A stretch of DNA of 64,000 nt from Calliopum simillimum (lineage: Eukaryota > Arthropoda > Insecta > Diptera > Lauxaniidae): contig OX638369.1 of the NCBI GenBank assembly GCA_951812925.1, positions 60,464,228 through 60,528,227 on the forward strand, written 5' to 3'. The notes under the pieces are model-generated. The model worked only from the letters and a program-made list of their open reading frames with translations, made no database searches and was not told where the DNA came from. This document shows positions 46,271 to 56,585 of this stretch, in pieces (position 1 is the first letter of the stretch; every line of letters starts with the position of its first letter). The position numbers were made by a program, and so were the translations under genes.

Positions 46271-47110
46271 CAGACTTAGGAGATTACATACAAGTTTTTC
46301 TTTATATTTTCAGAATTAAATTGCAGCGAATTTAAACGTTTATTTTAATAAAAAAAAAAATGTTAAATTTATAAAAATTTTTATTTTTTCGTCTTTTTTA
46401 TTTTGTTTTAATTTTTGTGAAATTTTTTATTTCGCTTATTGGAACATTAATTTTTTATGCAAAATAATAAAAATGTACGCACGATATTTTTTAGCCAGAA
46501 ATCACAAAGCTCAAGCAAAGAAGCCAATAAATAATTTGTTTTCTTTTTTTCCTTCACTCCACAACAACAACCCGACACAATAGCGACGATTCCGCACACC
46601 GTACGCGACCAAAAACTCAAGAAAGCAAAAAATTCGTGTTTGAAGCCCGTCAGCTCTGTAGCATAACTGAAATTTTGTTTCGAGTTGTTGTTGCTGTAAT
46701 ACAAAAAACACAAAAAATAACACACACAACAAGCAACCACAACAACAACAGCAATGCTGACAACCAACGAACGACCTGAAGAAACAAAACAGAAATCGAA
46801 AAAAAAAAACCAGCAACAAAAAACCATTCAATAAAAAAAAAATTCAACAGCCATATTGTTGTTGTTGTACCCCATGTTGCAGCCTGAAATCAAACCTGTG
46901 TCTACCACCAATGCACTGTTGTTGTTGCTGTTGTTGGAATAAGTTGCAGCAGTTGGATTCAAACTGATTTGCTGCTGCTGCTGGCCATTGTTGCAGGTTG
47001 CAATATAAACCATTTAGCGTTTCTTGAATATTTAGGAAATAAAGAGGTTATGGTTCACTGAAAACAAATGTATCTACCTAACTATACAGCAACAACAACA
47101 ACAATAACAA
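46271..47110. other. CAA/CAG trinucleotide-rich block
   Basis: There are repeated CAACAACAACAG tracts at 46680-46760 and 47085-47115, and GTTGTTGTTG and GCTGCTGCTGCTG at 46858-46985. The minus-strand open frame 46828-47013 (Q/N-rich) is discussed as a finding. Such blocks occur in fly UTRs and coding exons, but also as plain repeats. Confidence 0.35.
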
Positions 47111-47789
47111 CAAAACAATTACATACAACAACCGCAAAACTCGTGTCTTCTTAGAATTGTTGGAAAATCCCCATGTTGTCATGTGCAATTGAATGGTTTG
47201 CAGTAACTCTACAGGAAGTGATTTAATGCGGATTTCATAATTTGATGAAAATTTTCATAGTTCCCGCTCTTAAATTACAACTTTTCAAATTGCAAATACA
47301 TTAATAACGCCTTATAAAATGATAATACTTGCTTTTCCTCTGCACAAGATATATTTTGGTATATCTATTTTATTCTATCCATCTATAGTATTCGTATACG
47401 GGACCATACTCGACATTTATCTCGATTTTTCCCTATTCTTCAAATTTTTCTACGACGCACCAATTTTATGGAAATGGTGAGAATGGGCCATATGTAAAAT
47501 GTGTCACTTTCTAAAAGTCCATCTTTAAAATAGCAAGATCAATTTATCAAAATATTTGCAAAACTTATAGTCCTTATCTAACCTGTAATGTGCGTGGACG
47601 TGGATTTCGCTAGCTCATTAAATGTTACTCATACGACATGCGGTACGTTATTATACTAGCATATCAAATACATCGTCTGTCTGTCTGTGTCTTCTTAATT
47701 CGAGAATCATTAGTCCGATTTGCATGACTTTTTCTTTCCTTTATTGATATTTTGCATGGCAAGATTTTAGGATACATTTTATTTCGAAA
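47111..47789. other. DNA with no recognised feature
   Basis: Nothing recognised. The stretch 47640-47790 (CTGTCTGTCTGTGTCTTC) resembles the lead-in of the repeat that follows. Confidence 0.3.
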
Positions 47790-47910
47790 TACCCTCGGCT
47801 TCGTCTAAGTTCTTGGTAAATCCCATAATTCAAAAATCAGTTATCAGGCGTGATTCCAGGACAAACTCTTATTTGAAATACCCTCGGCTTCGCCCGGAAT
47901 ATTAAACTAG
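47790..47910 (+). mobile_element. Helitron-like tail with CTCGGCTTCG module
   Basis: TACCCTCGGCTTCG appears twice (about 47790 and 47878). The second is followed by CCCGGAATATTAAACTAGT, a GC-rich hairpin-capable word shortly before CTAG|T. I recall similar GC-rich words before CTAGT at the ends of insect Helitrons. The CTAG is shared with the DINE-1-like copy that points the other way. Confidence 0.45.
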
Positions 47911-48773
47911 TAAGGGTGTAAAATTTGGCCTGGCCAAACATTAAATACCCTACACTGCAGTATTTTTAAAAGTTTGCTCTTATGGGAGATGCTACGCTCT
48001 CTTGCCCGAGTTCACCCAGTTTTTGTCCAGAGCTTGCATTTATAGTTTTTTGTGTCTGAGTGAAAAACGTTTTCAGTATAGCGTTTTGAAGCTTTTGCTT
48101 ATATAGGAGGTGCCACGCCCTCTTGTCCGAGTTCTTCTAGTTTTAGCTTAGAGCATGCATTTATAGTATTTAGTATTTGAGAGAAGTTTGGTTGGATTAT
48201 CTCAAAAAACTCTTTCAGTATAACATTTTGAAACTTTTGCTTATATCGGAGGTTCCACGCCTCCTTGTCCGATTTCACCCCATTTTAGCTGAGAGCTTTC
48301 ATTTATGATTCTTAGTGTCTGAGTCGAATTTGGTTCGAATATCTCAAAAAACGCTTTCAGGATAGTGTTTTAAAGCTTTTGCTTATATGGGAGGTGCCAC
48401 GCCCTCTTGTCCGAATTCGTTCAGTTTTTTCTCAGAGCTTGCGCTTAGAATTTATAGTATTTATGCGTATTTTAGTTGCATTATCGTGAAAAATACTCCT
48501 AAAATTGCATTTTGAATATATTTTTTGTATGGGCGGTAGGCGTGTCCGTTGACCGATTTCGCTCATTTTCAATTGAATTTTCATTGAATTATCTTGCTCA
48601 GTTTTCCCAAAAAGTGTATTTCAACACACAACCAGCCAGACAGACGGACATGGCTATATCGACTCAGGAGGTGACGCTGATCAAGAATATATATACTTTT
48701 CTATATCTGCCACGCCTCCTTCTCTGCGTTACAAACGGAAGGACAAAGTTTATATACCCTGGGTGTAGGGTAT
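47907..48773 (-). mobile_element. DINE-1-like (Helentron) copy with four subrepeats
   Basis: It runs from CTAG (47907-47910) through TTTGGCCTGGCCAAA and four GCTTATATNGGAGGTGCCACGCC subrepeats spaced about 141 bp apart. Next are GTATGGGCGGTAGGCGTGTC, a short CCAGCCAGACAGACGG core, TGATCAAGAATATATATACT, and the palindrome ending GGGTGTAGGGTAT at 48773. The microsatellite core is shorter than in the copy at 49382. T lies on both outer sides when read on the minus strand. Confidence 0.82.
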
Positions 48774-48775
48774 AA

Positions 48776-48935
48776 AAATGTTGGCACCGGGACAAATAAT
48801 ATCCGCTGGAAAAATGGCCAATACAGAGATATAAAAAAAGACTTTCTTTCTGTTTGACAGATATCGATGACATTAAGTACATACATTTTTAAAGGGTATC
48901 GAAAACGGACGAACAAAGTCACTACCAGGCAACTA
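48776..48935 (+). mobile_element. Helitron-like tail, family C, second copy
   Basis: It starts TGTTGGCACCGGGACAAATA and ends CACTACCAGGCAACTATTT. Compared with 39812-39972 it aligns throughout, but the terminal CTAG is mutated to CTAT. It directly follows the DINE-1-like copy. Confidence 0.42.
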
Positions 48936-48949
48936 TTTAAAAAAAAAGA

Positions 48950-49160
48950 AAATATGATATTTCCGCAATATTCTTATAAACAGGCATGTTCTGAAATCCG
49001 ATTTACTTCGGAATCGGAATGAAAGCAATCTTCAAGATCACTGCATTGCGACAAATAAGATGGAATCGGATTTGTTTTTCAACAAATAAAATATGCTAAT
49101 GGTTCCTATTCGATTTACCAAAACAGAAATCCGATTTGGTGTTAATTATCGAAATCCGGA
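48950..49160. repeat. Region of AATCCGATTT words
   Basis: AAATCCGATTT, GGAATCGGAATG, GGAATCGGATTTG and GAAATCCGG recur in both orientations at the ends of a 200-bp stretch. It looks like a small relative in layout of 31915-32955 and 43050-43450. Confidence 0.35.
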
Positions 49161-49184
49161 GCCTGATATTCTTATATAATAATA

Positions 49185-50032
49185 TTTGAAATTTTCCGTA
49201 GAATATTTTTTTAGAGCACTTGAACCCATCAATGCAAGGGTCTAAACATTTTCTGATGCTTAGCTCACTATTGCTCTTGATTTTGATGTTTTAGAATTTT
49301 TTGGCCCCTGAATTCGGAAATATTCTTTTAGTCAATGTCTATGAAACATGTATTCAAAAAATGCCTAAAATTATGCAATAACTAGTAAGGATGTAAATTT
49401 TGGCCTGGCCAAAAAATAAATACCCTACACTGCAGTATTTTGAAAAGTTTGCTTATATGGGAGGTGCCACGCCCTCTTGTCCGAGTACACCCAGTTTTTG
49501 TTCAGAGCTTGCATTTATAGTTTTTAGTGTCAGAGTGAAATTTAGTTGGATTATCTCAAAAAACTTTTTCAGTATAGCATTTTGAATCTTTTGCTTATAT
49601 GGGAGGTGCCACGCCCCCTTGTCTGATTTCACCCAATTTTTGCTGAGAGCTTTCATTTATAATTCTTAGTGTCTGAGTCAAATTTGGTTCGAATATCTCA
49701 AAAAACGCTTTCAGTATAGCGTTTTGAAGCTTTTGCTTATATGGGAGGTGCCACGCCCTCTTGTCCGAATTCGCTCAAATTTTTATCAGAGCCTGCGCTT
49801 ACAATTCGTAGTACTTATATGTATTGTGGTTGCATTGTCGTGAAAAATACTCCTAAAATTGCATTTTGAATATAATTTTTGTATGGGCGGTAGGCGTGTC
49901 CGTTGACCGATTTTGCTCATTTTCAATCCCCCGAGCTAACTTTGACGACGGAGGCAGTGTACCAAATTTCATTGAATTATCTTGCTCAGTTTTCCCAAAA
50001 AGTGTATTTCAACACACAGCCAGCCAGCCAGC

Positions 50033-50064
<32 letters not shown>

Positions 50065-50275
50065 CAGCCAGCCAGCCAGACAGACGGACATGGCTATATC
50101 GACTCAGGAGGTGACGCTGATCAAGAATATATATACTTTTCTATACCTGCCACGCCTCCTTCTCTGCGTTACAAACGGAAGGACAAAGTGAATATACCCT
50201 GGGTGTAGGGTATAAAAAGGTTCACATTATTGCGTCTATAATGTGCATTAGAGCTGCCGTCTGTCTGGAGCATTA
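49185..50275. mobile_element. MITE family E, split by a DINE-1-like copy
   Basis: The left part (49185-49381: GATGTTTTAGAATTTTTTGG, AGTCAATGTCTATGAAACAT) and the right part (50214-50275: ATTGCGTCTATAATGTGCAT followed by TAGAGCTGCC) together match the uninterrupted copy at 55703-56009. The DINE-1-like element sits between them, giving an empty site at about 55950. Confidence 0.6.
49382..50213 (-). mobile_element. DINE-1-like (Helentron) copy with expanded CAGC core
   Basis: CTAG at 49382-49385, the hairpin TTTGGCCTGGCCAAA, and three GGAGGTGCCACGCC subrepeats about 140 bp apart are all present. The microsatellite core is expanded to many CCAGCCAG units (about 50020-50085). The TATACCCTGGGTGTAGGGTAT end closes at 50213. 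It lies in MITE family E. Confidence 0.83.
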
Positions 50276-50689
50276 GTCTATTCACATTGGATTTCCAACT
50301 ATTTCTATCACGTGCTAAAGCTCTTAGTTCACTGAAAGATTTGCTCGTTTCTCTATTAATTGTTTTTCTTAATGTAGTTCTCGGTCATATGTCATTGTGG
50401 TTTGATATTTGTGTTAAAGATAGATAGGGAAATAGCTGACATAAGCCAAACAATTGGATCCAGATTTTTTGCGAGCTACCATTCAAAACACCGGAGAGCG
50501 AGCACAAATGTATGTCATAATTTTAATGTACAATAATTTTTGCAAATAGCTTCAGATATCATTGTGCTTTGACAACTACGTGTATATTGACAACTATATA
50601 CAGATAGAGAATTAGTTCACAACCAACTAACTAAATAATTCGGAGCAAGATGTTTTGTAAGCAACAATTGAAAACTTTCATCATTTCAG
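50276..50689. other. DNA with no recognised feature
   Basis: Nothing recognised. Confidence 0.3.
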
Positions 50690-51170
50690 GTAACGCAGAG
50701 AAGGATGCGTGGCAAGAATGAAAAAGTATATATATTCTTATCAACTTCAACTCCTGAGTCGATGTATCCATGACCGTCTGTCTGTCCGTTGAAATTATTT
50801 TGGTATTTTTTAGGAGAAAGATAATTCGATAAATTTTGTACACTGCTGCCCCCATGAAGGTTAGCTCGTGGGAATGTAATAAAATTTCGCACAAATACTC
50901 TGAATAGTATGTACATAAGTGGAAGTTCTGAGCGACGACTAGGTGAACTAGGATAAAAGGGCGAGGCACCTCACATGCAAGGAAAATTTCCATAATGTTG
51001 TAGTGCAAGCGTTGTTTGAGATTTAAACAGAAACTTGGAGTAGTTAGCGCAAACTCTGAGCAAAAACTAAGTGAATTCGGAAAAGAAGGTGCGGCACTTC
51101 CCATACAACAAAAATTTTTGAAATGCTGCAGTGTAGGGTATTTAATTTTTATCCAGGCCAAAGGTACTAT
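50690..51170 (+). mobile_element. DINE-1-like (Helentron) old copy
   Basis: It retains AACGCAGAGAAGGATGCGTG, TATATATATTCTTATCAACT, CCTGAGTCGATGTATCCATG, CCGTCTGTCTGTCCGTTG, two subrepeats and GTGTAGGGTATTTAATTTTT before a degraded hairpin (ATCCAGGCCAAAGG). The 5' TATACCC palindrome and 3' CTAG are missing. This is the most diverged copy in the window. Confidence 0.65.
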
Positions 51171-51699
51171 TTTTTTATTAACCTTGGATCAAGGTAAAAA
51201 TTTGAGACATTGGACGCTTTCAAAATTAATTTTTTTGAATCAGTCTATTTGAGCTTCACTTTAAAATTAAATTGGGAAATAGAAACCATTCTTGAAAGTA
51301 CGGAATGTTATACTTTTGATCTTTATGGACCACTTGCAAAAACTAATATATTGCCTTATATTGCATCCGAACACTTAAGAAATGGGGCGTGTAATGCAAT
51401 GCTCGGAAGCTGCCACGTCCATTTGGAAGTTTTTTTTTTTTGTTTGTTTTTGGCCAATAGCTCAAAATCTTTACTGAAATAAGTGCTTTCTGGTTATGAA
51501 CAGAATTCATTTAGAAAATTTATCTGTATTCCCTAGAATAACTAAAAGTCAAATTTTTTATTACGATCACAAACAAAAACCTAGCACCCAGTAAAAATGC
51601 TAGTGTAAACAAAACACGCACTTTAATAAACAAATATTCATGCCATCCATTAAAAAGCATTGAAAACTAACAGAAAGAAATCTCCCAGATTTTGTCAGT
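51171..51699. other. DNA with no recognised feature
   Basis: A short open frame at 51210-51482 has no domain. Confidence 0.3.
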
Positions 51700-52800
51700 T
51701 TTCAACATCTTTATTACCGTCTGATGAAAAATACAAGGCATGAAAAAATATACAGATTTCACTCAATCAACATGGCTGCGGCGGCTTGTCAGCAACAATT
51801 CAGCAAGCGCTGAATTATGTACATTTAATTGCTTCCACTGTCAGCAACACATACAAACACAAAACGAATCAATTCAGCGTCGATTGAAGCAATTCAGCGC
51901 TTATTGAAACCTTACAAGAAAACAACAAAACACAGCAAATTCACTACACATCTTTTTTCCGTTCGTTTCATTGTGCCAAGGTAAAAGAGTCAGCAGCAAC
52001 AAACATGCGCCTCAATTGCTGCTGCCGATGCGGGTAAATAGGGAAGTTGGGAAGTAGAAGCAGCAGAAACATATCAGCGCAACACTAAAGAAATCTGATG
52101 AGAGAAAGCGTGCTTCTACCACACTGTACACGGTGTACATATTGGCAGCCATTTCATTTGTATTTGTGGGTTTGTATGTTGTTTGTTGCCGCCGCTGCTG
52201 CACTCGGTCACCATGTAAAGGTATTTTGTGTAGCCGATTCGAAGTTTCTCGCAATTCACTCTCTCAGCTCAGCTGCTACTGGTCGGTCCGCAGATGTGCC
52301 ACGTTATTGAGAGCGAGCAAGTAGTGAGTGAATCTGGGGGCCTTACAGCAGCACAGTTGAGCACACATAGGCTGCAGCTGTTGGAAACCATGGTGGAATT
52401 ACAATGAGCGACAATCACAACGAAACATTCGCTCTGACCAAAAACGTTCGAACACATGTTTTATTTCGTCATCATTTCGAATGTCGAAAAACGACGAAGA
52501 CCCTCGCTCTAATCAGCTGTTTTTAGATATGCTCGAATATTTCGATTTTTTTCTTCGTCCATTTGCTTTATCTTTTCTGTTGTGTTTGCTCGTGGATTTA
52601 TTTTCAATATTTAATTTTCTACTTTGCGGTTTCATTTCATCAATTGAACTGAACTGAAAATTAGGGCGCGGTGTGGCGGGGAAAACGGAACACACTATCG
52701 TTTGTTTGTTGTTGCTTTTCGATATTTTAAAGGGCGAATGGGAAAGTTGAACCCATGCTATTGACATTAACAAAAATAAATTCGATGTGCGGTAGCTTTT
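51700..52800. promoter_or_regulatory. Complex, less AT-rich block, possible promoter or 5'UTR
   Basis: The block stands out from its surroundings: repeated CAATTCAGCG words (51795-51900), GCTGCTGCCG, a GAGAGAAAGCG and CTCTCTCAGCTCAGCTGCTA area, and GTCGGTCCGCAGATGTGCCA near 52290. It has no transposon signature and no convincing coding frame. It lies 10-11 kb upstream of the bun start exon, where an alternative promoter could be. Function is inferred only from base composition. Confidence 0.25.
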
Positions 52801-53052
52801 TTTTCACTATAATCATTTTACTTGGTATGGATATGTTATGCATGAGTTTTTCTTTAAAAACATAGAGGGTCCAAATTCAGCATGTCGGACGTTTCGTTCG
52901 TACGATTCTTTTTGGCATTTTGCATACCATCGAAAAGCGATTTATTGATAAGTTCAAATATTTCCAATTCAATTTAAATTTTGTATAAAATAAAATCAAT
53001 ATAAACATGTTTAAGAAAAGTCATTCCTCATCTTAAATCTCAAAGTATTATG
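52801..53052. other. DNA with no recognised feature
   Basis: Nothing recognised. Confidence 0.3.
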
Positions 53053-53054
53053 TA

Positions 53055-53583
53055 GAGTAGAACGGGGTAATGCCGTGCACTGGCTGTTTTAGCCCAAAGA
53101 ATTGAATGATTTACCAACTGTTCGTAAGGTAGGGACCTGCTGATCTACTGAGCTTATGCATATAATACTAGCAATTTTCACCAGTTCGTCTCTACAGAGT
53201 AACCTTTTTATCAAAACGCACGCTTTCGGGACGATAAAAGTGTTTTTTTATCGGGTCAGAAAAATAATTTTTCTTGCGGGAAAATATACTAGTTAAGTGT
53301 TTTCTCAAACGAAATATTCTGCGAAAGAAAAGAAGTATTTTGTTTTCGAAAAAAATTTTGGGCTTCACCGAGTTATCGAAGTTGACCTTTAAAACGACCA
53401 TTGGGGTAATGTCGTGCACATTCACTTACACAAACACAATTCCTCGTTTCACAAATGTTGTTACACATGAATGTAACCAATAAAATTATCTTTCGATCGG
53501 ATGCTTATTCGTTGCATTCGCTTGAGATGTACGGATTTACGAGCATATCAAAGTTGAGTGCACGACATTGCCCCGTTCTACTC
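53055..53583. mobile_element. TA-flanked MITE with GGGGTAATGYCGTGCAC words
   Basis: The left end GAGTAGAACGGGGTAATGCC follows TA (53053-53054). The right end reads CATTGCCCCGTTCTACTC before TA (53584-53585). The word GGGGTAATGTCGTGCAC recurs at 53402. No transposase is seen. TA target and iterated subterminal words suggest a pogo/Tc1-type non-autonomous element. A partial second copy follows at 53700. Confidence 0.75.
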
Positions 53584-53699
53584 TACACAACATATTATGT
53601 ACTTCACGCTTGTATACTAATGAATAAATACATGATAATGCTACATCTCCTCTAATAGAACCACTACCTATCATTTCTCACACATTTTGGTACCTTTAC

Positions 53700-53940
53700 T
53701 ATACTCGGAAAACAATGCACGACATTACCCCACAAATTTTGAGGGGGGGAATGTCGTGCACATTTTTATTTTCTTCACTTACACAAACACAATTTCTCGC
53801 TACACAAATGTTGTTACACATGGATGTAACTAATGAAATTATCTTTCGATCGGATGCTTACTCGTCGCATTCGCTTGAGATGTACGGCTTTACGAGCATG
53901 TCAAAGTTGAGTGCACGACATTGCCCCGATCTACTCTAGG
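53700..53940. mobile_element. Partial second copy of the same MITE
   Basis: The 3' half (TTTCGATCGGATGCTTACTC to TTGCCCCGATCTACTCTA) repeats 53475-53583 closely. It is preceded by TGCACGACATTACCCCACAA and GGGGGGAATGTCGTGCACAT. The left terminus is missing. Confidence 0.65.
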
Positions 53941-55079
53941 CATTTTTTTTCGGAAATTTTTGTTTTTGTTTAGTTCTTTGAAATATAAATCGAAATTTCT
54001 CATCAAAAATATATTTTCCAAATCATTGACTGAGTGACCTCAGCAAAATTAGAACACTGGTACACAGAACAAAAGAACTACTTAAGATCGTTATTTTAAT
54101 AAAAAAAAATCCAAATTAAATGTCACTCATACGTTACGTTGTGCAGAAAAACAAAACTGTTTTGGTAATTATTATGCATCGTGATTAAAGCATTCTTTAC
54201 AGAATGCATCTAAGCAAAAATATAACAAAGTGAATAAAACAAACTGTTCGGACGTTTCAGTAAAAAGCATGCTGTCAAAAATAAACGCGTATTATTTTTT
54301 GAATTTAAAAAGTAAAGTGTTGTTTCTTTTAGTTTTTCCTGACAAGAACTGATTTGAAATTTCTCTTTTTTTCTAAAATTGCGCCCAGACACTATTTTGA
54401 TGAATTTCTCAAATATCAAAAATTGGAGTGTTTGCTTATTCCATTATAAATCCTCAAATATTGACAAAGTTTTTGACACACGACCAAAATTGGACAAAAC
54501 TTGACTTACCAAAACAGATTGAACATTTATTGAGAGAATCAATTAGCACTTACCTGGAAATTAAAGAAAAAAGTCACGTATTAATAAATCATGTTTATGG
54601 AATCAATGTAAAGGTGGTAAATGCGAAAAATCTTAAGGATTATGACGGGGCTACTTTTTTCTAGCACACAAGCCATAACAAAAAAGTCAACTGTTATCGT
54701 TTTGGTTTTTATACACGCAAGACTCTGCGTAAGAAAAATTAAGATTAAAAAAAATGAATATGTATGTATGAAAAAAAAAATTTAAAAAAAAAAAAAATCA
54801 GAAAATCGTTGCAGAAGCAAAAAAAGTATTCTGATTTGCAGGGCAAAAGTTTCTAATGTACATTTGTACCTCCGATTGCCGAATCTTTTAATTTTGTCCA
54901 AAAAATCAACCAACTAACACACTGTGCGGCGCAACGGATCATTTAGCTATGAAAAATTGGCTGCATTTAATCAGAGCCGCAACATTTACTGAAAACAAGT
55001 TGAATGCAACAGAGTTACATAAAAAAATAGAAATCACTCGAAAATAAAGAAGAAGAGAAAATAAAAATTGCAAATGTGA
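53941..55079. other. AT-rich DNA, nothing recognised
   Basis: A runs at 54767-54800. Nothing else recognised. Confidence 0.35.
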
Positions 55080-55449
55080 AAAATTTCTTCCGCACTTGCA
55101 GCGTCTTTCGTCGGGTTTCTACGTCGGTCGCCGTACACGCAATCAAAGTGGCAAGAAATCTATTTTTAACTCTTGTTTTGATGTTGTGTTACAAATTTAA
55201 AATCAAAAACTCGTAGAAGCAACAGGAAAAAGGAGATATGGCAACAAATAATTCCCCCAGTGGCATTTAATTTGTACAGCTCTGTTGTTGCAGCAGCAGC
55301 AGCAGCAGCAAGAGCAAAACAAGCAATGGGAAGGAACGGCAACAAAACAAATCAAAATTATTGTGGCAGATTCTATGCGCAGAATCCGCTTTAAATCGAA
55401 TGCACGCACATCCACATGAGAATGGCAAAGCGAAATCACTAAATATTCC
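55080..55449. other. Less AT-rich block with CAG tract
   Basis: TTTCGTCGGGTTTCTACGTC and GGTCGCCGTACACGC near 55105-55140 and a CAGCAGCAGCAGCAGCAG tract (55292-55309) contrast with the AT-rich flanks. This may be exonic UTR or regulatory DNA, but nothing fixes a function. Confidence 0.25.
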
Positions 55450-55702
55450 TTAAATTTTTTTCAGAAGATATAGCACTTTCAAAAAATGGGTGCTGCCACG
55501 CCCCCTCAAAATATAATTCGTCATATCTCAGAAACTACTTCACATAGTTGGATTTGGTAGATAAAATGTGGAAAAATATTAATTGCTGAAATTTGGAAAA
55601 AGGGCACCGGGACAAATAAAAATACCTGAAAAATGGGCGATGTCACGCCTTCTTTCACTTTGATAGATGAAGTTTTGTATTTCATCACCTGAATTCTCTT
55701 TT
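55450..55702. repeat. Repeat blocks related to 1000-1258 and to family C
   Basis: GGTGCTGCCACGCCCCCTCA and TCATATCTCAGAAACTACTT match the repeat at 1000-2250. GGGCACCGGGACAAATAAAA at 55608 matches the start of family C. Confidence 0.45.
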
Positions 55703-56009
55703 GCCAGATATACGGCAGCTCTAATGCACATTACAGACGCAATAATGTGAAATTTTTTATTGCATGATTTTAGGCATTTTTTAAATACATGTTTCATAGA
55801 AAATTTCCCAATTCAGGGTCCAAAAAATTCTAATTAGCTTTTCTTATGCTTAACTCACTTTTAATTTTGTTTGATGTTTTAGAATTGGGAAATTTTCTTT
55901 TAGTCAATCAATGTCTATGAAATATGCATTTAAAAAATGCCTAAATCATCCAATAAAAAGTTTCACTTTATTGCGTCTGTAATGTGCATTAGAGCTGCCT
56001 TCTGTATGG
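55703..56009. mobile_element. MITE family E, uninterrupted copy
   Basis: Inverted ends share GGCAGCTCTAATGCACATTA and CAGACGCAATAATGTGAAA (left) and the inverse to TAGAGCTGCC (right). The two halves pair over about 140 bp with some mismatches. It provides the empty site for the DINE-1-like insertion at 49382. No coding capacity. Confidence 0.65.
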
Positions 56010-56585
56010 GGCATTATGCGCAAGAAATGATATGCCGAGGAAATCGTTATTCTTAAAACAAAAATTGGTCTACAGAAGTACCATCAACATTAAGACTTAA
56101 GTTATTGTTGATAAATTGGCTAACTCTACGCTAAATTTCACAAAAGAGACTAAAATACTTTTCCAGATATGGGCTAATCCTGCGTTACGAACGTTACATT
56201 TAAACGCATATTTTTAAATCCTGAAGGCGCTCTGAATGTTAAATTCTTAATTTACCTGTGGTTTGTTAACCTTTGAGAGTACTTTCAGAAAGCATTTAAA
56301 AATATTTCGTAGCTTGTATCAGTTACAATATAATCGTGCATAAAGTGCTGTTCGCACGTTATAAAAAACAGAAGTCGTTGTGGAGATCAATGTACATTTT
56401 CAAAATTTTTTACGAAGTTTCCAGTATAAACGAAAAAAGCCAAATTCTCGAAAGATGAAGAATATTTGAGCATATTGAAACTGCTTTTGAAGGAATCAAA
56501 TAGTCCTTCGTTCGTACAAAAATTTAACTATTATGTATTGCGCACGTTACGTTGCGAACATTACAATTTTTATTTTATATATATA
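56010..56585. other. DNA with no recognised feature
   Basis: The words CGCACGTTA, GAACGTTACATTT and GCGAACATTACA recur at about 56195, 56355 and 56545, which hints at another repeat. It is not classified. Confidence 0.3.

Noticed and set aside
46447..46847. Hydrophobic Leu/Val-rich minus-strand frames resembling membrane segments
   Set aside because: They are translations of CAA/GTT trinucleotide repeats in shifted frames, so the hydrophobicity is a repeat artefact.
49866..50208. Proline/serine/glutamine-rich frames (PASQPASQ)
   Set aside because: They are read from the CCAGCCAG microsatellite core of the DINE-1-like element and recur in every copy.
52012..52324. Open frames on both strands in the complex block at 52 kb
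   Set aside because: No start context, splice sites or family resemblance. The block is more likely regulatory or untranslated, if functional.
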